Notes: generated by a model not told the origin, from the letters alone. A stretch of DNA of 64,000 nucleotides from an uncultured Lachnospiraceae bacterium (GCA_910584725.1 CAJUBE010000011.1:1-64000); one strand, 5' to 3'; shown: positions 52,993-62,458, numbered from the stretch's first letter. Translations and numbers: made by a program.

Positions 52993-53595
52993 TTAACGCG
53001 CTTTGAAATTATCACAGATAAATCTCATCTCCTCCATCGGGAAAATGCGGATCATAATTCCCTTCAGCAATTTCGCCGCCTCAAAGCGGGAAAGAATAAT
53101 CACCATCTGATCCCCGGGAAACGGAAGAATATCTATGCTGTCTACATCTTCCTTTGCGTTTACCAAAGTCGCCTTCGGCGGGTTGATATCCACCGTCTTG
53201 CGAATCATCTCCGTAAGAGAGATCGCGGAAGCTCCCATCATCTGATTCATCACTTCAGACACGCAGGACAGATGCATTTCATTGAGTTCGCCGGGAGCTG
53301 CAGTTCCCGGCCCACCCATCATCAGATCCATAACTACCTTCACGTCGTTCTCTTTAAACATCAACAGGTTATTGCCATGAAAATCGTCCTTGTAATCAAT
53401 CTGAACCGTCACACTTCCCATGCCAAACGCCATAAGGATATTTTTGATGTCCGCGCTGTTCACAACTTTAACCGAAGGCGGACTGACAGTAATCACTTTT
53501 CCTGTCAGCGTATTTAATGAAGTTGCGGAATGCGACATACAAATATGCGCTACCTCCGCCATTTTATCTTGATCTAGTGGTGCTAGTTGTGCCAT
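52993..53595 (-). CDS. CheC/FliY-like chemotaxis phosphatase domain protein
   Basis: 200 residues with two copies of the CheC-type active-site motif [DS]xxxExxNx22P. The second is intact: SCVSEVMNQ, then NPP 21 residues after the Asn. The first has DKMAEVAH, with His where Asn is usual, followed by VSPP at the right distance. The stretch DLMMGGPGTAAPGELNEMH is that of FliY/CheC. It lacks a C-terminal FliN domain, so it is CheC-like and not a full FliY. Would dephosphorylate CheY-P at the membrane. Isolated from the flagellar genes at 17-22 kb. Confidence 0.78.
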   Translation of the reverse strand: MAQLAPLDQDKMAEVAHICMSHSATSLNTLTGKVITVSPPSVKVVNSADIKNILMAFGMGSVTVQIDYKDDFHGNNLLMFKENDVKVVMDLMMGGPGTAAPGELNEMHLSCVSEVMNQMMGASAISLTEMIRKTVDINPPKATLVNAKEDVDSIDILPFPGDQMVIILSRFEAAKLLKGIMIRIFPMEEMRFICDNFKAR

Positions 53596-53724
53596 ACGTC
53601 TGCTACATCCTTCTCCTGATAATTGTACTCGCCCGATGCTGGTGTCTCAATAATACTATACCCTATTTCAGCCCCTCCGTGCAACATCTTATTGGAAAAA
53701 TGTAGTGAAAAATTGCATCTATTT

Positions 53725-56364
53725 TTATTCTGCTTCCCTCAGTCTCTCCACCACCGACCGTTTTGCCACATAATGATAAGAACATAGCGGAATGACCGCT
53801 CCAATCAGCAGAAATACCGGCGCCACCAGAAGGATCGGCGTCACGGTAAAATGATAGCTGAAAAACCAGAACATCCCCTCCAGCACACTGCTGGCAAGCG
53901 GTCCCATGACAATCGTCAGGATCAGAGTAATCACCACGGAGCTTCCCGCAAACACCATGCCCTCTGTAATGAGCATCCGATTGAGCTGCCTACCCGTCAT
54001 GCCCACGGACTGTAGCACCGCAAACTCCCGCTTTCTCGCCATAATGCCCGTGAGGATCGCATTCAGGAAATTTAAAATACCGACCATGCCGACGATCAAC
54101 GCAGCGCCGCTGCCCACCATCACAAACATATTGCGGAACCCGTAAAAATCTTCCTCTTCCTTTTTTCTGCTCTCATAGTCGTACATGGAGTCGTCGCCGC
54201 CCGCAAAGTCCTGCATCCACTGTTCCACCTGCTCCACCTTGTCGTCCTCGCAGTCAAAGGCGTAGTAGAGAATATCCGATGTGCCGGAATCGCGGATAAA
54301 GGTATCCGCACCCATCACGAACTCATCCGCCCCATAATAGCGGTAAGAAATCTTTCCCGGCACCGTCACCAGCGCCGCTACCTCGTATACTTTATCCTCA
54401 TACACCTTGGCTCTCGTCCAATACGGCTTATTGCTTTCGCTTAAGTCCTCGTCCTCTCCGTAAATCTCACCGGTTTCCGGGTTAAAATACTCATACTCCT
54501 TCACATAGCGGATGGTTATTTTGTCCCCCAGCTTCGCCCAGTGGGAATCCTCATAGAGATTGCCGTAGTCGTCGTCCCCGTAAACAGCCGCCACATAATT
54601 GCCGCCCTCTTTTAACTTACCAAGGTCGCCTTCAATCACAGGAAGCTTATCCAGCACAAAGTCCTCCATCCCGTAAAGCTGCACCCTGTCGGCGCGCAGG
54701 TCGCCCACCTTTTCCAACATCTCCACGTAGCGATCCAACTGTTCCGGACTTCCATATTTTCCATTCACCTTCCGTATCCACTCCTCTGAGACAAACTCCT
54801 GCGCCTCAAACGTTTTCTGGTAAGTCCTGCCGCCTTTCACCCCGTCAAGCGCCTCAATCTGCGAAACAACTTCCTCCGGCAAAATTCCTGTCTTGTCCCA
54901 GGCAGACGCCTGAAAATAAGGCGCTTCTGCAATGATAAAATCTGCTACCACCCGGTTTAAATATTTGTCCATATCAAAGCCGTTCGCCAGAATAAAAGTA
55001 ATATTCAGAATCACCACCGCAAAGGACATGGAAATGACCGTAATCACGGTTTTGCTCTTATTTCTGCCAAGGTTTGCCATCGCCATGCGGAAGATGGACG
55101 CACCCTTTTGCCCTTTTCTGCTCTTCCTTTTCGCTCCACTGGATTCCGTATAACGCACTGCCTCCACGGGGGATATCTTCGCCGCCATCCTGCGTGGCTT
55201 CCTGCAGGAAAGCCAGACCGTCACAAGCGAAAATGCCGCCGCGCCGAGAAAGATTATGGGGCTGACTGAATAAGTCAACGCAATGCCGTCCAGCTTAGAC
55301 ACCACAATGCCCGTCATCACCACGCCCACACCGTAGCCGAAGACAAGTCCGATGGGAATCCCCAGCGCAGACAGCAGAAACGCCTGCATGGAAATAATCC
55401 GCTTAATCTGCCGCCCCGTGGTGCCGATGGTCTTTAACAGCCCGTAAAACCGCACGTCGTTTGACACCGATATCTGAAAAATATTGTAGATAATCAGATA
55501 GCCCGTAAAAATAATCAGCAGCATCACCGCAATCAGTGCCAGCACCGTAGTAATATCCAGCGAGTCCTCAAACTGCGCCGACATGTAACCCCAATTGACG
55601 CCTGTGCGGATGTAGTTGTCTCCCTGATCCAACCCTTCTGACTGATAGCCGTGCCGCTCCAGAATGGTATTGATATTTTCCTCTATGTTGGAAGCATTTT
55701 TGAACATTACGTCCATAGTGATGAAGCTGGTCATGCCGTCCTTGCCCTGTGTACCCAGCTTCTCAAAAATCTCCTGCGTCCGGCTTTCGGGAATGAGTAC
55801 ATGGTTTGCCACAGTTATTTCATCATAATCCCAATAGCCGCACAGCGTAAAGGTTTCCGTCGTCTCCTTGCCGTCCACCATGAACGTCATGGTGAACTCA
55901 TTGCCAATGACAGGCTCCACCCCCAGCAGGGAGAGGACTCTCAAATCTGTAGCCGCCTCGTTGGTACCTTCTTTGGGGAGCCGCCCTTCAATCGGCTCCA
56001 AGAACATCCACTTCGCCGTGTTTTCGTCGCAGTAGCTGACTTCCACATGACTCTTATGAAAAGGCTCCCTTTCCGGCATACCACAGAATATCCGTTTTCC
56101 GTATTCCTTAATCAGCGGGTCGCCCTTTAATTCCTCAAACTGCTCCTTCGTCAGATACTTAAACCCGCCGTGGGCACAACCGCCCACCTGCCGGAAATTC
56201 GACTGCTCGAACCCGTACTTCATGGACATGCCCACCGTAAAAATAACCGTAAACAAAATCGTGGTCAGCGCGATCGCCGCCACCGTGATGATATTTCTGA
56301 TCTTCGCCGCCTTGAAGCTTGCTATGCTGAGGCGGCGGATGATTTTTCTGTTGGAAACATTCAT
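53725..56364 (-). CDS. ABC transporter permease with two FtsX domains (MacB-like)
   Basis: 879 residues. Membrane helix near residue 25, then a large outer domain (residues ~50-260), an FtsX three-helix unit (VLALIAVMLLIIFTGYLIIYNI and DVRFYGLLKTIGTTGRQIKRII), a central helix (VITVISMSFAVVILNITFILA), a second outer domain (~450-720), and a second FtsX unit near the C-terminus (REFAVLQSVGMTGRQLNRML). Exports or processes lipids, peptides or antibiotics with the ATPase upstream. No peptide substrate gene is adjacent. Confidence 0.92.
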   Translation of the reverse strand: MNVSNRKIIRRLSIASFKAAKIRNIITVAAIALTTILFTVIFTVGMSMKYGFEQSNFRQVGGCAHGGFKYLTKEQFEELKGDPLIKEYGKRIFCGMPEREPFHKSHVEVSYCDENTAKWMFLEPIEGRLPKEGTNEAATDLRVLSLLGVEPVIGNEFTMTFMVDGKETTETFTLCGYWDYDEITVANHVLIPESRTQEIFEKLGTQGKDGMTSFITMDVMFKNASNIEENINTILERHGYQSEGLDQGDNYIRTGVNWGYMSAQFEDSLDITTVLALIAVMLLIIFTGYLIIYNIFQISVSNDVRFYGLLKTIGTTGRQIKRIISMQAFLLSALGIPIGLVFGYGVGVVMTGIVVSKLDGIALTYSVSPIIFLGAAAFSLVTVWLSCRKPRRMAAKISPVEAVRYTESSGAKRKSRKGQKGASIFRMAMANLGRNKSKTVITVISMSFAVVILNITFILANGFDMDKYLNRVVADFIIAEAPYFQASAWDKTGILPEEVVSQIEALDGVKGGRTYQKTFEAQEFVSEEWIRKVNGKYGSPEQLDRYVEMLEKVGDLRADRVQLYGMEDFVLDKLPVIEGDLGKLKEGGNYVAAVYGDDDYGNLYEDSHWAKLGDKITIRYVKEYEYFNPETGEIYGEDEDLSESNKPYWTRAKVYEDKVYEVAALVTVPGKISYRYYGADEFVMGADTFIRDSGTSDILYYAFDCEDDKVEQVEQWMQDFAGGDDSMYDYESRKKEEEDFYGFRNMFVMVGSGAALIVGMVGILNFLNAILTGIMARKREFAVLQSVGMTGRQLNRMLITEGMVFAGSSVVITLILTIVMGPLASSVLEGMFWFFSYHFTVTPILLVAPVFLLIGAVIPLCSYHYVAKRSVVERLREAE

Positions 56365-56405
56365 GCTGTTCTTCTCTCCTCTCCATATGGAAATTCCTAT
56401 CGGCT

Positions 56406-56534
56406 GATTGCGGAACGCTTCTTAACTGTTTAAGCATTGTAGTACCGCTGCGTTTTTTGCGAAGCGAAAGCAGATCTGCGTTGGAATATGCAACGTACAC
56501 AATGTTCAGCAAATCAACGCAGCTTTTCGCAATC
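56406..56534 (-). repeat. nested stem-loops between ATPase and permease genes
   Basis: GATTGCG (56406-56412) pairs with CGCAATC (56528-56534), and CTGCGTTG (56476-56483) pairs with CAACGCAG (56515-56522). TTGCGAA (56457-56463) can also pair with TTCGCAA just inside the end. The ~180-base gap between two genes of one operon is unusual and may tune their ratio. Confidence 0.55.
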
Positions 56535-56543
56535 ATCTATATT

Positions 56544-57206
56544 TCAAGCAATCTTCCCGTCCTCTATGCGGATCACCCGGTCCGCCATCTGCGCAATTGC
56601 CTCATTGTGCGTAATCATTACAATCGTCTGCGAGAACTTCTGCCCCGTCACCTTCAACAGACTTAAAACGTCCTGACTGGTTTTTGAATCCAGATTGCCC
56701 GTCGGCTCATCCGCCAGAATAATGGCGGGCTTCGACGCCAGCGCGCGGGCGATCGCCACCCTCTGCTGCTGCCCGCCGGAAAGATTGTTTGGCAGATTGC
56801 TGAGTTTTGAAGAGAGCCCCAATGTATCTATAATCTCTTTGAGATAATTTTGGTCGGGGCTGCCCCCGTCAAGCTGTACCGGGAGAAGAATATTTTCATA
56901 GACATTCAGCACCGGCACCAGATTGTAATTCTGAAATACAAAGCCGATCTTCCTGCGACGGAAAATTGTCAGTTCCTCGTCCTTCAATGTAAAAATCTCC
57001 TTGCCGTCCACCGTAACGCCGCCGGAAGTCGGGCGATCCAGCCCGCCCAGCATGTGGAGGAGCGTGCTCTTCCCGCTGCCGGATGTGCCCACGACAGCCA
57101 CAAACTCACCCTTTTCCACCTCAAAATTTACCCCGTCAAGGGCGTGAACTTCGTTCTCACCCGAGCCGTATACTTTTTTTAAATCCTTTGTTGACAGAAT
57201 TGTCAT
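56544..57206 (-). CDS. ABC transporter ATP-binding protein (MacB/LolD type)
   Basis: 220 residues. Walker [18 protein letters not shown]-loop [15 protein letters not shown], signature [15 protein letters not shown], Walker [15 protein letters not shown], and switch His in [12 protein letters not shown]. It drives the FtsX-type permease downstream. AGGAGG precedes the ATG. It follows the histidine kinase gene after a 361-base gap that holds a hairpin block. Confidence 0.95.
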   Translation of the reverse strand: MTILSTKDLKKVYGSGENEVHALDGVNFEVEKGEFVAVVGTSGSGKSTLLHMLGGLDRPTSGGVTVDGKEIFTLKDEELTIFRRRKIGFVFQNYNLVPVLNVYENILLPVQLDGGSPDQNYLKEIIDTLGLSSKLSNLPNNLSGGQQQRVAIARALASKPAIILADEPTGNLDSKTSQDVLSLLKVTGQKFSQTIVMITHNEAIAQMADRVIRIEDGKIA

Positions 57207-57311
57207 GGTTTTTTCCTCCTTTTCAACTGACCAAAGCCGATTGTTCCGTGTTTCGCACTCTCACAATCGCCACCGACATTTGCAATCCGGGCTAAATCCC
57301 TACTTGCTCAT

Positions 57312-57446
57312 TTTGGCGGTGCGCCAAATGTATAAGAATACCATCATGTAAACATGACGTATTCTCATATGCTTGGCTTTACTTTTATAAAAACATAATC
57401 TGTACTGCGAAGCGTTCCTTACACCGTCCTCCACAATACAGATTAT
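57312..57446 (-). repeat. stem-loop block in the leader of the ABC transporter genes
   Basis: TTTGGCG (57312-57318) pairs with CGCCAAA (57322-57328). GAATACCATCATG (57336-57348) pairs with CATGACGTATTC (57353-57364) with a bulge. ATAATCTGTA (57395-57404) pairs perfectly with TACAGATTAT (57437-57446) around a ~32-base loop. This is the only content of the 57207-57567 gap that I can support. Confidence 0.65.
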
Positions 57447-57567
57447 CTCATAGCATTCTTTCCACATTCTTTCATGAAAAAAATAAAATATGACAATTTT
57501 GTAAGAATTCAATCCTAAATCTGACGGCCGCTGTCATTCACAAACAAAACATCCGGCCCCGTTTCCG

Positions 57568-58512
57568 TCAATGTTTCGACATAAGCGCTGCTCCGTCCAC
57601 AGGCAGGTACATAGAAAACACCGTACCTTTCCCCACCTCGGAGGCAAGCTGAATATAGCCGGACTCCTGTTTTAAAATTTCCCTCGCCAGATAAAGTCCG
57701 ATTCCCACGCCCTGTTCGTCGGCAACCGACACGGAACGGTAAAAACGCCCGAATACTTTGGCGTACTCCTCCTCCGCAATGCCGATTCCCGAGTCCTCCA
57801 CCTCAACGCTGACGAAAAGCTCGTAGGGCCTGACACGCACCGTAACACCGCCAGTCTGCGTGTATTTGATGGCGTTGTCCATGAGATTGCCCAATGCCTC
57901 CAACGTCCACTTGTGATCGAAACATGCCGTAATCCCCCTTGCCTCCTCCGAAAGCACATGCAGAGACAGCCCTTTCCCCTGCGCCCGCGCGGCATACTGC
58001 TCCTCCGCCTCCTCCAGAAGCAACGAAAGCTCGCTTTTGCACGGATGCAGTACGAGGATTCCCGTTTCCAGACGGGAGAGCTTGACCAGCGACTGAATGA
58101 GGAAATCCAGCTTCTTCACCTGACTTTCCAACAGCGCGACCGTCTCGCTGTCCCTTCCGCCTTCCTCTTTTAAAAGTTCCGTATAGAGCAGGAGATTTGC
58201 AATCGGCGTTTTCGTCTGATGAGAAATGTCCGCAATCAGCGTCTTTGTCTTTTCCTGCTCCGCTTCGGTTTTCTCTCTCTGGGTTTCAGACACGGCGAGA
58301 TACTCGGCCAGTTTATTTTCCACCGATGCCGACAGGGATTCGTCAAAAATATCCGCCCGGAAGGTTCCGTCAATGGCGGACTGAATCATATCGCGCATAC
58401 GGCGCAGACTCCGCCTTCTGAAATAGAGATCAAGGAACGCGATCACGGCTGCCGCAAGCAGAAAAAATATGCTTAAAAGCAGAATAATGACCGTTGTGTT
58501 ATCTGTGGGCAT
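57568..58512 (-). CDS. sensor histidine kinase
   Basis: 314 residues. One N-terminal membrane helix (VIILLLSIFFLLAAAVIAFLDLYF) and no outer sensor domain. H-box LIADISHQTKTPIANLLLYTELL, N-box LEALGNLMDNAIKYTQTG, G1 VEDSGIGIAEEEYAKVF, and G2 GVGIGLYLAREILKQESG. Such short sensors usually read the state of a nearby ABC transporter. The cognate regulator is encoded at 60519, separated by a DUF1016 gene and an AAA gene. GGGAG upstream of the ATG. Confidence 0.93.
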   Translation of the reverse strand: MPTDNTTVIILLLSIFFLLAAAVIAFLDLYFRRRSLRRMRDMIQSAIDGTFRADIFDESLSASVENKLAEYLAVSETQREKTEAEQEKTKTLIADISHQTKTPIANLLLYTELLKEEGGRDSETVALLESQVKKLDFLIQSLVKLSRLETGILVLHPCKSELSLLLEEAEEQYAARAQGKGLSLHVLSEEARGITACFDHKWTLEALGNLMDNAIKYTQTGGVTVRVRPYELFVSVEVEDSGIGIAEEEYAKVFGRFYRSVSVADEQGVGIGLYLAREILKQESGYIQLASEVGKGTVFSMYLPVDGAALMSKH

Positions 58513-58584
58513 GGCTGTCTCTCCCGCTTTTTCTTTCTAGTACAGCGAATATGTCAGTTAATTATTATTCGATGTACTAGCCTT

Positions 58585-59670
58585 CTACATGGATTTTTCC
58601 TGCTGTTGTAAGTAAAACAAGGTTTTCTGGGTTTCAATTTCATTGCGCAGTTCTTCTTCTGTCGGCAGATACAATTTATACTTTGATGCAAATAATTGCT
58701 CATTTCCATGTAAAATAGAATATCTTGCAATATCCTCATCTGTTTCGGTGCAGAGTACAATTCCCAATGTTGGATTATCATCCGCACTCTTTTTCAATTC
58801 ATCATACATTCGGATATACATGTCCATCTGGCCAACATCCTGATGGGTAATCTTATCGGTTTTCAAATCAATCAGCACAAAACACTTCAAAATATAATTA
58901 TAAAATACCAAATCAATAAAATAATCTTCTTTTTCCGTTTTGATATGCTGCTGGCGCGCAACAAACGCATACCCTTTTCCAAGTTCCATTAAGAACTTTT
59001 GTATATTGGAAATAATACTCGCCTCTAACTCCGTCTCCGTCAAATCTATGTTTGAAGACAAACCCAGAAATTCCGCTATGACAGGATTTTTAATATATTC
59101 CAGCTTGTCACCTTGATAAGCGGAAGTTTTTTGTTTCATTTCCTGCTCTACCAACTCCTTATCTTGAGACTGCAGGATACGATAATAGTATTGTGTGTTA
59201 ATATTGCGCTGTAAGGTGCGGACACTCCATGTCTGTTCATACGCCTCTTTTTCGTACCAGTTTCGCGCAACAGAATCTAACACTTGCGCCAAAATTCGAT
59301 AATGTGACCAGCTTAACCGAATATGTGATTGTCGACACACTGTGTCGATAATTTCTGGAAATGCCTTATAAAAGCGCAAATAGTGATAAAGATTACTCCT
59401 GTCATAACCTTTTCCATATTTCAAAGTTAATTCTTTTGATAACATCTTAATAACATTCGTACCATATTCCGCACGGTCTTCCCCTTGCAATTCTTCCTCC
59501 GCAATTCGATACCCGATCAGCCAATTTCTCTGCACCAAAATAGCATCCACCGCATGATAAGCCTTTCGCTGGGAAGTTTCAATTATATTTTGTACGTCAT
59601 TCAAAATATTCTCTGACTTTCGATAAATATCCATAATATCATTGTTTTCATTTTTTATCAGCTCATTCAT
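58585..59670 (-). CDS. DUF1016 (YhcG-type) PDDEXK nuclease domain protein, first copy
   Basis: 361 residues from ATG 59670 (GGAGG upstream). N-terminal helical region with AVDAILVQRNWLIGYRIAEEE and YGKGYDRSNLYHYLRFYKAFPEI, typical of the DUF1016 N-terminal domain, then a C-terminal PD-(D/E)xK core: DYFIDLVFYN, then CFVLIDLKTDKIT, giving Asp and LxLK-type residues. The function is not established; members associate with restriction or defence loci. It stands between a sensor kinase and an AAA gene. Confidence 0.88.
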   Translation of the reverse strand: MNELIKNENNDIMDIYRKSENILNDVQNIIETSQRKAYHAVDAILVQRNWLIGYRIAEEELQGEDRAEYGTNVIKMLSKELTLKYGKGYDRSNLYHYLRFYKAFPEIIDTVCRQSHIRLSWSHYRILAQVLDSVARNWYEKEAYEQTWSVRTLQRNINTQYYYRILQSQDKELVEQEMKQKTSAYQGDKLEYIKNPVIAEFLGLSSNIDLTETELEASIISNIQKFLMELGKGYAFVARQQHIKTEKEDYFIDLVFYNYILKCFVLIDLKTDKITHQDVGQMDMYIRMYDELKKSADDNPTLGIVLCTETDEDIARYSILHGNEQLFASKYKLYLPTEEELRNEIETQKTLFYLQQQEKSM

Positions 59671-59682
59671 ACTAACCTCCAT

Positions 59683-59730
59683 GATTCCGCTCTGCGGAAT
59701 CTCAGAATCCGCGGACGAACAAGTTCGTCC
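59683..59730 (-). repeat. two stem-loops directly before the DUF1016 ribosome site
   Basis: GATTCCGC (59683-59690) pairs with GCGGAATC (59694-59701), and GGACGAAC (59713-59720) with GTTCGTCC (59723-59730). The inner one ends two bases before the GGAGG of the downstream gene. Confidence 0.65.
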
Positions 59731-59755
59731 CGGAGAATGCCGTATTTTTGCAATT

Positions 59756-60475
59756 CTACCCCTCCAAAAGTTGATGCAGTATCTCTTTTCTGTTGTTGAT
59801 AAACATTTCCGTCACCTGATAGCTTTCCGTGTCCTCGTAACTGCACGCATGAATTTTTCCGCCATCAAAACTCAGTATTTCCGCACCCGGAATCCCAAGC
59901 AGAATCGGGGAATGCGTCACAATGATAAACTGCGACTCCGCCCGGGCGCATCCCACGATTTCAAGCAATAAGGTAAGCTGCCTCTGGGGCGAAAGCGCCG
60001 CCTCCGGCTCGTCCAACAAATAAACGCCATTCGCCCTAAAGTTCGTCTGCGCCATTGCCAAAAAGCTTTCACCGTGCGACTTCTCATGGAAATGCTCACC
60101 AAAACCCCTGCTGTATTCATTCTCCGCAGTCGCAACATTATAGAAGCTCTCGGCGCGCAGAAAATATCCCCATCCCGGTCTGTGGATACCCTTGATCAAC
60201 CGAATTGCTTCACACAGTTCCGAATGGGAATCATACGTTGAAAATCGGTAATTCCTTGTTCCCCCTTCCGGATTAAATCCATAAGCCACCGCAATAGCCT
60301 CCAGTAGTGTTGATTTTCCACTACCGTTCTCCCCCACAAAAAAGGTGATTGGCCTGTGAAACGCAAGGTGATTTAATCCGGCTAAAGATTCAATATCCCT
60401 CAAATAACTGTATCGTTCTATTTTATCCCAGTCTATACTGAGTCCTTTTATATGAAGCTGTTCATCATTGTCCAT
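59756..60475 (-). CDS. AAA ATPase (predicted ABC-class, OLD-like)
   Basis: About 240 residues. Walker [21 protein letters not shown], a Gly-rich RGFGEHFHEKSHGESFLAM stretch with signature-like residues, Walker B GVYLLDEPEAALSPQRQLTLL, and a D-loop/H-switch FIIVTHSPILLGIPGA. This is the ABC-class ATPase fold without a nuclease tail. The start at ATG 60475 has a GGGGTG stretch at longer range; an upstream in-frame TTG overlaps the regulator gene. It may act with the neighbouring DUF1016 proteins, which is inference. Confidence 0.85.
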   Translation of the reverse strand: MDNDEQLHIKGLSIDWDKIERYSYLRDIESLAGLNHLAFHRPITFFVGENGSGKSTLLEAIAVAYGFNPEGGTRNYRFSTYDSHSELCEAIRLIKGIHRPGWGYFLRAESFYNVATAENEYSRGFGEHFHEKSHGESFLAMAQTNFRANGVYLLDEPEAALSPQRQLTLLLEIVGCARAESQFIIVTHSPILLGIPGAEILSFDGGKIHACSYEDTESYQVTEMFINNRKEILHQLLEG

Positions 60476-60518
60476 ATTTATTTTTATGCACCCCTTAATC
60501 GCAACAAATAGCCCGTCT

Positions 60519-61349
60519 TCACTCCCACCGATACCCAATACCGTACACCGTTTTAATCCGCTCCTGCGCGCCCAGCTTGTCCCGAAGGCGTTTCACCGTG
60601 ACGGACAATGTGTTTTCATCCACAAACGCCGCGTCCACCGACCAAATACAATCCAAAAGCCGGTCCCTCGTCAAAGTGATACCCCTGTTTTCTATGAGAA
60701 TCCGAAGCAGTTTCTGTTCGCTCTTGCTAAGTTCAATCTGCTCCTCCCCGCGGTAAAACAACATCTTCGCAAAATGAAACCGGTAGTCGCCGTCGGCAAT
60801 CCAGCCCTCGCCGTTCTTTCCTGCACCGCTCACTGTCACGTCACCGCCCGTCATGCCGCTCACCGCATTGTCAACCCCCGTGTTGTTTGATACCGCCGCC
60901 ATATGTCCGGCATCTGCCCCCGATATGCCTTCCGTATCTACCGGCGAACCGTTTCGTTCCCGGGACTCCACCCGCCGAAGCTGGGTCGCCACCCTCGCCC
61001 GGAGTACTGCCAGACTGAAAGGTTTCGTAATATAGTCATCCGCCCCGGCTTCCAGACCTGCCACGATATCGGTTTCCATATCGTTTGCCGTCAGCATGAT
61101 CACGCATATGTTATATTTTTCTTTTATCTGCTGTAGGAAGTCAAAGCCGTTTCCGTCGGGTAGGTTCACATCTAGCACCACGAGGTCAAAAGAGAACCCT
61201 TCAAGCAGCTTCTCCGCCTCATGCAAGGTATGGCAGCTTACTGTCTCAGTCTTCTCATTTTGCAGGGCGCGGCAAAGACCAGCCGCAAGCGGATGATTGT
61301 CCTCCACAATTAAAATATGAAATTTTTTCCCGCTAATTAATTCTGTCAT
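60519..61349 (-). CDS. OmpR-type response regulator with an unusual linker
   Basis: 276 residues. Receiver domain with ILIVEDNHPLAAGLCRAL, phosphoacceptor in LVVLDVNLPDGNG and KPFSLAVLRARV. DNA-binding winged helix: LSKSEQKLLRILIENRGITLTRDRLLD and VDENTLSVTVKRLRDKLG. Between them a Gly/Ser/Asn/Val-rich linker of about 55 residues (ISGADAGHMAAVSNNTGVDN ...) takes the place of the usual short one. Cognate kinase at 57568. Starts two bases after the stop of the second DUF1016 gene. Confidence 0.92.
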   Translation of the reverse strand: MTELISGKKFHILIVEDNHPLAAGLCRALQNEKTETVSCHTLHEAEKLLEGFSFDLVVLDVNLPDGNGFDFLQQIKEKYNICVIMLTANDMETDIVAGLEAGADDYITKPFSLAVLRARVATQLRRVESRERNGSPVDTEGISGADAGHMAAVSNNTGVDNAVSGMTGGDVTVSGAGKNGEGWIADGDYRFHFAKMLFYRGEEQIELSKSEQKLLRILIENRGITLTRDRLLDCIWSVDAAFVDENTLSVTVKRLRDKLGAQERIKTVYGIGYRWE

Positions 61350-61351
61350 TT

Positions 61352-62458
61352 TTAATAATCTTCACTTAATCCTTGTTCCAGTTCTTCGATTGTAGGTAAT
61401 GTGCCTTTAAAGTCTTTTGGCATTAATGCATTTAATTCATACTCAGATATTCCTATAGGTTCAGTAGATGTTTCAACTGCATATTTTGCCAATATATTAT
61501 CTTTCGTTTTACAAATAAGAATACCTATCGTTTGTGTATCACCATCATTCTTAAGCGAATGATTCACCGCTGATACATATGTAGCGGTCTGTGAAATGAA
61601 GCCCGGTTCAAAATCCACAACCTTCACTTCAACAACCACATAGCAATGACGCTTTATATTATAAAACAGCATATCTATATATTGTTCTGTATTTCCAACC
61701 TGCAATCGGTATTCTCTTCCCACAAACGCAAATCCCGTTCCGAGTTCCATTAAAAAATTCTGTACATTATCCATCAACGCATCTTTCAGTTCTTTTTCAT
61801 CATATCCCTGCCGAATTGCCACAAAATCAAAATTATACGGATCTTTTGTTATTTCCTGTGCTAGATCACCGCTTTCTTTCGGTAATGTATATTTAAAATT
61901 TGTAATCGCATTTCCCTGCCGTTCAAATAAATCCGTATCTAAAAAATTCAGCAAAACTGCCCTTGACCAATTATTTTCAATAACCTTGTCAACGTAAAAA
62001 TTAAACTTTATCAAATTATCGTGACATTTATCTATTAACAGCTTAATATGTCCCCACGGTACCATAAAAACTTTATTTACTGCCATCTTGAATTGCTCCT
62101 CAACTTGAGGAACCATTTCGTTTCCATTATTTCCCAGCATTTGTTCCCCAACTTGAGGAACAATTTTAATATCTTTAAAAAGCCCATAAAATCTCATCAT
62201 ATAACGTAAATTGGTCGGTGAGAAACCTTTTGCATTTGGAATTATGTCTGCCATATCCATGCTCATATTATGGAAAAACTTATTTCCCCATTTACTGTCA
62301 GCATGTCTTTCAGTAATATCCTTTCCTACAGACCAATAGTACATCAACATTTCGTTATTCACTCGAATAGACGCTTTAATCTGACTCGTTCTATATCTAT
62401 TTCCAAGTTCTACGATCCAGCTTCTATACTCCTCATCAAGCCGCATCAATTCGCTCAT
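61352..62458 (-). CDS. DUF1016 (YhcG-type) PDDEXK nuclease domain protein, second copy
   Basis: 368 residues. N-terminal domain: SQIKASIRVNNEMLMYYWSVGKDITERHADSKWG-like region (split in the sequence at residues ~25-60) and NAKGFSPTNLRYMMRFYGLF. C-terminal core: EQYIDMLFYN, then CYVVVEVKVVDF. The two DUF1016 proteins here differ enough (insert between the domains, different motif residues) that they are not a recent duplication. It follows an ABC exporter by 11 bases and precedes the response regulator. Confidence 0.9.
   Translation of the reverse strand: MSELMRLDEEYRSWIVELGNRYRTSQIKASIRVNNEMLMYYWSVGKDITERHADSKWGNKFFHNMSMDMADIIPNAKGFSPTNLRYMMRFYGLFKDIKIVPQVGEQMLGNNGNEMVPQVEEQFKMAVNKVFMVPWGHIKLLIDKCHDNLIKFNFYVDKVIENNWSRAVLLNFLDTDLFERQGNAITNFKYTLPKESGDLAQEITKDPYNFDFVAIRQGYDEKELKDALMDNVQNFLMELGTGFAFVGREYRLQVGNTEQYIDMLFYNIKRHCYVVVEVKVVDFEPGFISQTATYVSAVNHSLKNDGDTQTIGILICKTKDNILAKYAVETSTEPIGISEYELNALMPKDFKGTLPTIEELEQGLSEDY

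Noticed and set aside
57300..57512. 70-codon frame between the kinase and ABC ATPase genes
   Set aside because: It spans the inverted repeats in the leader and has no start signal.
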